This document shows, piece by piece, positions 44,101 through 56,100 of a stretch of DNA of 64,000 nt. Under the pieces are notes generated by a model. That model saw only the letters and a program-made list of their open reading frames with translations, did not search any database and was not told where the DNA came from. Position 1 is the first letter of the stretch; every line of letters begins with the position of its first letter. This DNA comes from Metallyticus violacea. Taxonomy: Eukaryota > Arthropoda > Insecta > Mantodea > Metallyticidae. Location of the stretch: the NCBI GenBank assembly GCA_030762175.1, contig CM060831.1:76482501-76546500 (forward strand), read 5' to 3'. Both the position numbers and the translations under genes were made by a program.

Positions 44101-47100
44101 CATTTAAATAAATAAGTGGAGTCAGTAAGAGCGTGTAGTTTGATATACAATGATTTTAATTACTTCAGAAAAGATTATTCAGTGACTAAAGTTACCGTAG
44201 TTCTTTTTTTTTCTCTACCTGATGTGGTGAAAGAAGCTCTGGAGGTCCATGTGAAAACAGGGAAAGCAAAACAAGACTGTATGGTATCACATCTCCAAGT
44301 GCAGGACTTTCTGTAATTTCCTCTGGGGGCATAAATATCAGTGGACGCATAGAACGCAGCATGCGATAATGGTGGCCAAGTTCTGAGGCTTGTCTGCAAA
44401 GTGGTGCAACTGCTAGCTCCATCTGTAAAAATGAGTATATATATGGCACGTGATGAAATAGAGAACAGACTTCGGTACCACAACATAGTTAAAATTATTT
44501 AAAGAAAGTATTCTTTGCAAATATAACATAATTTACAATATACAAGGTTCATTTGAAAACTTCTTGAAATGATTCACAGATTGCAGTAGCAGTTTAAAAG
44601 TAATTTTGCTTCCAAAACCTGCATCTTCCATAGAAACATTTGTGCAATAATACATGGATAGGTCAAGAATTGTAGTAGCTATAGCTGATTGATGCAGTGC
44701 TGATGTATGTATGTGGGAAGAATTGCAAACTTGGAACATTGTGCCGTTATTAAGTAATTGATAAAGAAGGGTATGAATGCATACAGATAATGCCAAACAC
44801 TCTAGGGCACTTTGTGTTATAATTTAACCCTTGTTATTACTTGTGTATTTTAGTATTATTGGATCAGGATTTTAAATTGTAATGGTCAACACAAGTTTCT
44901 GCTTTGTTAACAACTGAATAAGGTGCAAACAAGCTTTATTTACATACTAACAAGTACCAACTTTACAAATATTGTTTTATTTATAACACACTCACTTAAA
45001 TAAAATAATTAAATGTATTCAGACAAATATATATGCATTAATGGATTACTATGCCCTGTCAAAGGTTTAACAATTGAACTAATGAGCTCTAGACATTTAT
45101 CATATTTCAAATGCTTTTAACTACAAGAAATAGTTTGGTGTAGTGATTTGCATTAACATTTAATTATTTAGTTGTAGTTGTAAAACAAAGATTATTAGTA
45201 ATATCATCATTAGAAGTCGGTCATTCATTAGTTTTGTTTTAAGTCCATCAAGTATTGGTCTTAGAAGTAGTTATGTCAGTATGTCAGCTATTTGATCTTC
45301 TGTTCAGCAGTACTTAATTTCAAACCAACCATTATTTAACTCATCACTTATAAAATGTTATTTGACATATATGTGCTTGCTTCATCTTGTTATTTGTCTA
45401 GTTTTCATATAAGATACATATGCAAGAAGTTTTAAAGAAAGATTTTAATTAATTTTCCAAAAATGAAGATGCTAAGAAATCAAATTGAAGGTGCATTAAC
45501 AACTTTTGTGCTATAGAATCAATGAAAAAAGAATTACAAATGTCGTTATAAATGAAAAATCATACAGTGTCTTGGATGCACTGGGGTTATCACATGAGCT
45601 CCTACAGATACTTAGTAAAAAATAAATACAATAAATAATCTGTTTGTACATAATATGATTATTGAAAATGAATACAAATAAAATAAAAATCATTCCTTAA
45701 ATGTTTATGGCACCATGAAGAGAGTAGTATTGTTAACAATTTTTAAGGTTATTCAATAAGTTTGATCCCTAATTAGATAAAGCATATTTTTTGGCCTACA
45801 AAATAGCACTGAAAATTAATGAGTCCTACCTACTTCATTAAATTTGGAATGGTTTAAATATAAACTGAATATCAGTTCAATTTTTTTAAAAGCAGCTATT
45901 CTGCATGAATTTAATACATATTGGGCATTTGAAAAATAGATAACTCCTCCTCCTCCCAAGACTCCATAGCTGCATAAAGAGCAAATGGACCAAAAGCATT
46001 TGATAACAAATAACAAGTATTACACTGAATTCCTTTAATTATGTGGCAAGATTATTTTATCCTTGAAGCTAACATAAAGATAGTGCTAAAAATAAAAACC
46101 TAATGCTTTATAAGAGCTGCAAGAAAATTTTGCTGGTAAAGCCATATTCAGGAGGCAGGAAGAAAAGATTTTCAGTGTGTTCTATGAAAAAGTCTAAGAA
46201 TAAAACTGCACGTGCTATTTAGCTTTCATGTCATTTAAAACAAATCTGAGCTTACATATTTCATTTCTAACATTAATTTGAACAACAATGAACTGAAAGA
46301 CAGAAAGCTGAAGAAAAGTTACTTTATATCAAGTCAGCATCATCATGATTATATTTCCAGCTTTCAGGATTTAATTTAGGTGACAAGGAAAATCATGCTT
46401 TTAAAGACTGTTCTTGCCAATGGTAATAAAAGTTTGTTTCTTTATACCTATTCCACTTCATTACGTAATTTTTATTTCATTTTGTTGTTTTACCTGGTTG
46501 TAATCTGCTGCAAGTTTGATACGGCCTCCGTCACCTAAAGGACGCACTAAGCATGCATGATGGAGGAAAAGCTCCACACAGCGGCTTGCCACAGGAATGG
46601 AGCTAAAATTCATATTAAATTCTAAATATAAGTTTTACATATAAAAATACCGGAAATATCTCCCTTTCCCCCATAAAAGTTAAAAAGTTCTTACAACAAC
46701 AGAAGGAATGAAGGAAATAATTTACAAGAGAAATTTTCCTAGAAGCTTTAATAATGAAATAACTGCGTGATTAAAATTTAATCAGATAATACATTTACAT
46801 AATGTTCCATTATTTTGTTTTACTTTTGCAATTGTTTATGGGAAACTATCAAGTGTATGGAGGATAAGCTCATTACATTGTTCTTTTAAGACTTAAGGCA
46901 CTAGGTAGAAAAAGCTTTAATATTATAATAAATTATTTTGAAAATATGAGGGTAATTTCATAAATGATGCAAAATATTTTTTTTGATTGTATTTGTTTAC
47001 ATTTCTTCAATATAGTCTCTCTACTTCTCAATGATGAAATCCGAACATTCCTTTCAAAGCACGTCATTTCTGCTCATCTGTTAAATGGCTCGGGTAACAG

Positions 47101-50100
47101 TAGCAGAAAGCTCCTTCAGAGAAGAAAAACACTCTCCATGCATGAGTTATTTCAACTTTGATAATCATTTGCTTGATCTGTGATTGTACTCATTGACATT
47201 TTTTTGGTCATGAGGAAGATAAAATTCTCCACTCACTGAACTGTGATTTAAAATCTGGCTTAAAATCTCTAATCCATGTTTTATCAATAGTGACAATTTG
47301 ACACAAGAATGCTCGACCTTCAATGGTGAGCCTTTATTTCAGTAAGTTTGCAATGTCCTTGCATTTTTGCTTCTGTTAAGCATAAGAAGGGGCCCATCAT
47401 GCCCATTTTTCTCTTTTGCAAATAAATTTGTTTAGATATGGAATACTGAAGTTGGTGGAATTCCCATGGCTTCTGAAAGTTACTCACATGTCATATGATT
47501 ATTTTTATAGTGTTTTATACCCATTTTTGCTGCTGAGGGAGGTATCACAGGCAATGGACACTGATGATATGTGAGATGAAATGATAAATTGGGAAAGGAT
47601 TTGTTTTAAAGAAAGGAACATATTCCATCCTAGGTTTAGAGTATCTCTCCAGCATTTGCTATTTATGAGGACTGAAGAAAACCTGGAAAAACTCTCAGTC
47701 CAGAAGGATGTTAGTGGAATTGAAACCCAGACCTCCCATTCAAGAGTCTGTGTCTTAACAATCTTAGCTAACCATGGCAGTGATGATCTTCTTGAAGAGT
47801 AGGTGTTACAAGTTTCACACCTTGTTCATGTGTTGATGCCTTTAGCCTTCCTGGTCTTGGATCACTGACACAACCAACACAAAAATAATTAGCCCAAGGA
47901 GAAACTGTACTTTGATCCAATGTGAGCTGATTTTTACCATGTAAAGTTTTGATCTTCAAAGTCACAATACTTGACATACCTGCATGCTCCATTCTAGTTC
48001 TTGTTATCTACACAGGAAATAAGCTATGAATGAAATGAATATAAGGGTTTAACAACTGTTGTAATTTTCACTAGTGTTGCATCATCCAGTTCAAGTAATG
48101 CCAACTATACATTTATGAAATAACCCCCATTTACAGGTGGTCCCATTTATCTTGCTCACCCAAAATACATTATGATGTTAAAAAAATGTTTGTTTCAAAC
48201 AATTTTTCATTTGATGCTCAGAAAAAAAGTTATTTTGGGTGAACAAGATACAAGGGACATCCTATATATATAGCTTATTATAAAGATCATAATAGCCTTC
48301 ATAGTATTGAAAAAACATACTGTTTGACCTGAGTACATTTTAAAGAAGAAGAGGAGGGAAAAAAGAGTCACTTAATGGTTCAATAATTTAAAACAAGTTT
48401 CTTTTATTTACTACTTTTTATATAATTACTGGAATGACATCCCTTATATATAATTATGCATATTACCATTTCACTACAGTTTCCTGGTCATGGAAAGGAG
48501 ACAAGTAACTGCTGACAGCTCTTCCAATGAATCCATGCAGTTCTTTCATATATAATGAGCATTGAGAAGTATCACTTTTTCTTGTAGTTACAGTGACGCT
48601 ATCCTCTGCTAATGTTCCCCTGCAGGCAAACAATTTAAAAAAAATACTGTAATTATATTCTTCAAATGGAATATCTGTGTACCACAAAATTGTTTATTGT
48701 ACTAAAACAATGTTAGTATTTAATGAATTTAAATTATTTCACTACATTATTCAGCTACTTAAGATTAGATCCAAAGATAATTCATTTATTCCAGTAACAA
48801 GCAATGTGACTCTATTACTCTATGAGTATAGCATGAAAATAACAAGAATTCTATAATGCAACCACTTCATTTATTCTTTAACATAGGTGAAATTATACTA
48901 AACACTTTCCAATTACCAGTATGCATTTTCAATATAAGATGACAAACATTTCTTCTTACTAAGAATTACTTTGCATTTGAAGCATTAAACTTCCATTTTA
49001 AAGCTATGTGGGTAAAAAGCCTAAATTTATTACTATCATTTTTAATGACCTGGTGATTGTAAAAAGGAACCAATGTCACCAGATTCAAAATTTGCAGTAA
49101 AATATGTTTTCAAATTCAATGAAGATAGTTCCAAATCTCAATAGTTGACTGAAGTTGAAAATGAATTTATCTACTAAGTGTAAGAAATGCGAAAGACAAA
49201 GATATTATAATACAGGAGATAATATGATTAAAGCTAAAACAATGATGATGCATATTTTGAAAAATTACTATGTACTCACTCTTGAAACTCTTCTTGCAGG
49301 AAGAATTACATAAATAATAAGATTTTTTAATTTTTCTATTTTTCATTTCAACAATTAATGTGATATAGTGAGGCATGTGCATACTGCAGATACCTTAAAG
49401 ATACCACCATACATCTAATTCATGACTTTTAAATTCTACCAAAAACAGTTGACAATTTTACTTGAAACACAACACAACTCTCGGGAAGAGAGTGTGATTT
49501 TCAACATTTCAAGATCTCATTACTTTAATTAAGTATACAGAATGTTTAAAAAATACGTGGCATAACTTCAGCAATGAGTTACTCATATGTTTTTATGGTT
49601 TGCCTGATTCTTTCTTCACATTAACCCAGTAAATGTTTAAAATATCCACCTCATATATCATACAGGTACCTTTTCTACATCTTATTTCCCCCAAAGATCC
49701 AAAATTCATGGCCTGCTGAGATGTAGACAAAGTACCTATATTCATATGTGGATTGCCTGACAACCTGCCAAAACTCAAGTTTTTGCATCATCCACCAAAG
49801 ACAAATAATTCAAGTATAAAAACTGTTGGCTTAAGTCAAATAAGAATGGGGACCATGCAAGTGGTCCTCCTCTACTATTCACTGATCAAAGAACATTTGG
49901 TTCAACCATCTGCTGATATGAGTATTGAAATGTGACATCTTGCTGGAAGTGTGCTTCTGAACAAATTATCATTCAAATCTTAGTAAAAACCATAGATTTA
50001 TTTTTTTTAAAGAAGTTTCTGCAGAGATTGCTTCACAGGGCTGTGTAAGACTGAACAGGAATGAGGTTATAATATTTAACTTTTACCTTAAGGTATTGTG

Positions 50101-53100
50101 AAGAGCCCAGTGTCATAGAGAGACATTAAAAACTATTTTTATTGTCTACAAATATGGAATTCATTTCTGAATTTGTACCATGTTTTTTTAAGTGTTGTAT
50201 TTTGTAAATTTGATTGTTCAAAGCAAGTGAAAGGATTTACTCTCCAAGTGCATTTCATTTGTTTTAAACAGGAAAACATGTTTTGTTAAGCTGTGCTCTA
50301 GTAAAGTGCAACAAGGAAAAATTAAAAGAGAGTTAATGTTTATACACTGCTCAAAAAAATTAGAGGAACACATGTTTAAATCAAAGCCCCAAAATAAATA
50401 CTGATACAATGTAATTTTTAAGTCAGATGTTACGTTTCGAAATATTGTTTAAAACTAGAATAAAGATCTTCTGGGATTTGTTAATTTTTCTCTATTAATT
50501 AATGAAATTTCAAGAACTGTTGAAACCAAAGTGAGCGCTCTTTGATTTATTTTTTTGAAACCAGTTTTAACAGCAATCTGTGGTAGGAAATTTTAATTTT
50601 GTGTTCTCTGAGGCTAATACAGAGCAATGAGACATCTGAATGAAACATAAGTTCATGAGCAGTTTCATAGATTGAAGATGGGATTCCATTCGCTTTGTCT
50701 CTGGCAAATGACAGTATAAAAGTAGCAATCCTACTATTTTTCGTTAGTTATAAATTGACCAAATGACCATTAACTCCACTATTCCAATATCATAAGGAAA
50801 CAAACATTTCTGTTTGCACCTTCACATATTCAAAGTTCACATACTATAGCTGTGCATTATTGCCCGGGTAGGAGAAAGACATGCTCTAATGAAGATATCC
50901 TTTGTACAACATTTCTACCAAGAAAAATGAACATCATGACTGTAAGTGAATATAAATAATGATAACAGGTCCATGTTATACACAAAGTAAAGTACATTGC
51001 TTTACACTGTACAGTAATGAGACTGTACCTTAATGACTCACAATACTGCAATGACACAATCACTAAGATATTTTAAACCAACTGACCAATGATTGCTAAA
51101 TGGGAGAGGGATATGCAATCAAATGGATATGTACTGTTGGTGATAAGACACAACAAATGTTCCTCCCATTCTATTGCATCACATCTCTGGCACACAATGG
51201 CAATGTCAAGCTGCAGTTGCACTAGAATAATCTGACACCTAAGGAAAAACCGTTTACAGAGCATCTATTCCTTCAAACAAAGGACTAGAATTAGATTCAT
51301 AGGGGCTTGTTGATGGAAATAAAGAAGATCATTAAATAACCAAAACTTGGTAATTTAGGTAACGTAGTGCCATCCACATCAACAAACGAAATAGTGACGT
51401 GTACCTAAGGTAAAATGTGGAAATATAAGCACTAGTACTAGGACATAAATCTTAAGTGTATAATCCAATAGGTAAGTGAATATATCAATAAAAAACAGCT
51501 TATCATAAGTATTTAAAATCTGCAAGAGCTATGAGGAAAGAAAGCATAAACATGTTTCCTCTTACTAATATCAAAAGGCAACCTCAGATATCAAACACTT
51601 GTGATGATGGTTGTCTCCAGGATTCTTCCTCTCAGCCTTTCTGTCATCCATGGGGTTTGGAGGCAATATATAGAGACATGTGGATACAAGAGGCGGCCCC
51701 AACAAGGATTTAAGAAGAAGACAACTGAGGTACAGGATAATATCTTGTTCTATCAACTTTGCACAAATGCAAATCTAAAGCCAGAAATGTACAAAATCAT
51801 GTACAAACAACAATTGGAGTAATGATTTCTGATCAGACTGTAAGAAACAGATTGAGAAATACAAAATTGAGATCTAGAATCTGCTTTCAAGCTCCTCGTT
51901 TGACACTTCAGAACAAGGGCCCAGCTGAGATTTGTTCATAATCATCTCAAATGGCAGTACTGCCAATAAACAACCTTTGATTCAGCATCCACTACAATGA
52001 TTCCTGAAGCCTACTTTGCTTAGAATTGGTGTCTGAAAGGATTGCTACTATTATACTGTCATTTGCCAGAGCCAAAGGTTGCAAAAATTGGAAATTTCTA
52101 CAATAAGTAAAACTTCTGTTTTAATTAGGCTTAATTTCACTCTGAAATTGTTCTAGTATGCCAAACAATTTCAATCAAACAGAAAATTTTAGCCAGTATT
52201 AAAGCCAACTAATGTTTCCTGGCTGACATGCATAAAGAATGGAACATAAGACATTGTGTTAGATAATTAGTCTATTAAGTATGAAGATAGATAATGAAGA
52301 ATATTCTCATGACATATATTTTGCATGATGACATCAGTACTACTTTGGAAATATAATAGTGTTGATATAGAGATATAGCTAATATCAACCTGTTCCTTTT
52401 GAGGAAATGTTTAAATGTTATCAATACGGTAGATAGTCATAGTCAAGAGTAGGGAGTCAAGAGTCAAGACACCGCCACGGGTGGCCGAGGTCGTTAAGAC
52501 ACGGACTCGTGAGCGGGAGGTCTGCGGTTCGAATCCCGCCAGGACCGTCCTCCCTGAATGGGGTTTTTTCCAGGTTTTCCTCAGTCTTCATAACTGGCAA
52601 ATGCCAGGGAGGTACCTAAACTTAGGCCTGAACGCTTCCTTCCTTAAAAAAAAAATCCTTTCCCAATTTATCATTTCATTTCATGTATCATCAGTGTCCA
52701 CCGCCTGTGGTGCCTCAGTAGTAAAAACGGGCGTTAAACACTACTAAAAAAAAAAAAAAAAAAAAGAGTCAAGACCCAGAGACAGAGGTAGCACAGCAAA
52801 GCTCTACAAAGTAAGGAACCTTAAGACTATGGCATTAGCAGCATCTTCAAGGGTAAAGGGAACAACATTCTTGATTTTGGAACGGAGAAATAACTCCATG
52901 TGCTTTCTCGTTAATCAACCCGGTAACTTTTGTAATAAATTTAAAATAATTTAAAAAGCCCAAATAATCTGCTCAACTCCAGCGATAATGATAGAATACC
53001 TGATGATAAAAAGCCAGGAATATAGAAAAATCAACTTTCGGAATGCAACAAAGCACGAGGTGTCTTCAAAAAGTATCGCGAATTTTGAATTTCCGCGTGC

Positions 53101-56100
53101 TACGATTTTCGATTGTTTTGTGGCGTTATGTTGGTACTCATGTCCCTCACTTATGTTGACAAGCTCGGCCATTTTGAATGTTCAGTTAATTGTTGACAGC
53201 TATTTTGCTTGGACGTGTTTTGGCTCGTCCTCGATTTTTGCCTATTCCAAAAAATGGAACAAAGAATCTGTATCAAATTTTGTGTGAAAAACAAAATTAA
53301 GTACGCGGATGCATTCCAAATGTTGACTGTGGCATATGGTGAAGCTTGGACCAAAGGTATTTATCGGTAGTACAAAATGTTATCAGAGGGTCGAGAAGAT
53401 GTGAATGACGGAGAGCGTCCCCGATGCCCGAGCTCGCCAACAACAGACGAAAACATTGAAGAAGTGAAGAAAATAGTATTGGCCAATCGTCGAATCACCG
53501 TTAGAGAAGTGGCTGAGGACCTAAACATATCGATTGGGTCGTGCCATTCGATTTTTACCGATGATTTGGGCATGAGACGGGTAACCGCAAAATCCGTACC
53601 AAAGTTGCTCAATTTCGACCAAAAACACCATTGCATTAACGTTGCTAAGGAACAGTTGAACTCTGTCCGCGACCACCAAAATTTGCTCCAGAGGGTCATA
53701 ACTGGTGACGAATCATGGGTTTATGGTTATGACGTGGAAACTAAAGCTGAATCATCCCAATGGTTGCTGCCACACGAGCCGAGACCGAAAAAAGCGCGCC
53801 AAGTTCGGTCGAATGTGAAGGTTTTGCTTACAGTTTTCTTCGATTGCAGGGGCGTGTGCATCATGAGTTCTTGCCACAGGGTAGAACGGTCAATAAGGAA
53901 TATTACCTGCAAGTTATGCGCAATTTGCGCGAAGCAATCCGCCAGAAACGCCCGGATTTGTGGAAGAACAAAAATTGGCTTTTGCACCATAATAACGCCC
54001 CTGCTCACAACTCGCTGCTTGTGCGCGAATTTTTGGGCAAAAACAACACACTTATGATGCCGCAGCCACCGTACTCCCCAGACCTGGCCCCCTGTGACTT
54101 ATTTTTTTTGTTCCCAAAACTGAAGAGGCCCATGAAAGGACGACGCTACGCCACGATTGAGGAGATAAAGACGGCAACGAAGGAGGAGCTGAACAAGATC
54201 ACAAAAAACTATTTTTTGCAGTGCTTCGAAGATTGGAAAAAACGTTGGCACGTGTATAATATCTGGTGGGGATTACTTTGAAGGGGACAAAATAGATATT
54301 CATGAATAAATAAATACTTTTTGAAAAAACACAAAATTTGCAATACTTTTTGAACAGACCTCGTATATATTGGCAAAACGAAAAGAAGCATTGGAATTAG
54401 ACTAAAGGAACACTAGAGAAACAGTTGCACATCACTTTTGGAGAGATAAACATGATATAGAAATGGAAGTCAAATTATTGAAGTTCATGGTCAGACCCTT
54501 GGAGCCGGGAATGTGGGAAAAAGTTTTTACAAAAAATTATGAAGATTCTGAAACTTCTAGATTCCAACAGAAGACAAATTAATCCAAAAGTCCATGAGAG
54601 CTACACCATGTCCATCCAACCAACAACAAATCCAATAATCAACTCACAGCTGGTGATGTGGACAAGAGCTTTGAAACATGTTCTTTATAATTCAATGGTA
54701 AGTGGAGCATAAGAGCATTAAATTGACTCACTACTAATTAAGAACTTTTGTAATGTTTGAGTTAGAATATTCTGCTGTTTAATCTACCCTGAGTATACTG
54801 AACTAAACTAGCTTGTGACAATACATCATATAGGCTTACTCTTCTCTCTATGTTTCAAGTGAAATAAAAAAGTTTACATCTTCCTATCAGAAGTATGGAA
54901 AATTGTAAGATGAATGGAATTTCTGCTGCCATTATTATTACTTAATGTTCTGTTAGTGTTTTTTCCACAATCTTAAAATATAAACTTCCCAAACTAAAAA
55001 GCAAACACATGTTGATATTATCATCAGTCTTTGGAATTATTGGGAGGGCCCCCTCAGCCCCCTCTGCAAAAACTTTAGACAGGTCCTAGGTTCCTCAGGT
55101 CCCTAGACCAAGGACGCAGTTCATAGACAACTAACAGTAAAATTTGATATAATTATTTAGGCTTTCACGGTCGGCATTAATCCAATTAAATGATGTTTCC
55201 GGGTTTGTTGGCCATGGTCCAAAGGCTGCAAACACACCTTGCCGACTGAGTTTGTTGAAGATGGAGAGGATGTCTCTTCGAAACCAGTCCCACCATGTTT
55301 AAAAGTAAGTGAAGCATAAGAGTGTGTTAGATGATAGATTAGATAGAATTTACATTTAACAAGCTTTAATGTGTCAGTTCCAACAGAATTTTTTAAAAAT
55401 TTCTTATAATTTTTTTGAAAGTTCTTAAATGAAGTGATAATTCCTATTGGCAAGGCCAGAAACTTAAGGACCTATCCTCGTACAACTTTGCTAGTATTCT
55501 ACATTTAAGACTGCTTATTGGACATATATTTTGTTGAATATTCTGTGCTTACATTGAGTAGTCTTCATTATGAATTGTGAGTATGATTGCCTCAATTGCA
55601 TCAGATATAGAAGCCAACAAAGGATTTATTACATTCTGTGTCAGCTTATTTGTATGACTTAATGATTCTTGTATGATGTTGGTAGCATCTTGTGACAAGC
55701 TAGATTTCATGTTAGCCATAACTCTTCCTATCTGGCTATTCAGATAATGCAGGAGATTTGCTATTGACACATTCATTGTTTGACCTGGTGTACAGGAATC
55801 TGTAAAAAAAGAATGCATGCATGTTGCAGCATTTATCAGAAACATACCACTATGCATAGTAACCCATTCAAATTATTTCATAATCACTATAGATAAAACA
55901 GTTGTATTTATGATAGCTATTATTAATGTGCATAAAGTTAGTAAACATAATCTGCACTGGCACCTGTTCAAATGGCACACAACTCAGTGCTGTTGGATGA
56001 CTATGCCAATCACAATGCTTTATGCAATGAATCATTAAGCAAGTGAGTACCCCACCCCAGATCATAAATTATGTTCAAATGCTGATTGGAACTTGTACAA

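Larger units (their letters stand above)
52965..54690 (+). mobile_element. Penelope-like element fragment interrupted by a mariner
   Basis: The left flank of the mariner encodes K-P-G-I and ends with E-C-N-K. The right flank, starting TATATTGGCAAAACG, continues Y-I-G-K-T-K-R-S-I-G-I-R-L-K-E-H. Joined, they give the GIY-YIG core with its cysteine. Then, after a deletion, come V-A-H-H-F-W and an R-D-K-H-D-I-E-M-E segment in shifting frames, and a tail with hammerhead-like motif at 54650-54682 and AAGTGGAGCATAAGAG. Confidence 0.75.

Noticed and set aside
44175..44449. Alternative open frames over the COG5 exon at 44219-44422
   Set aside because: Only one frame continues across splice sites and matches COG5; the others are shadows.
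49540..49960. Possible DNA-transposon end (AATGTTTAAAAAATACGTGG)
   Set aside because: No inverted partner and no transposase motif found.
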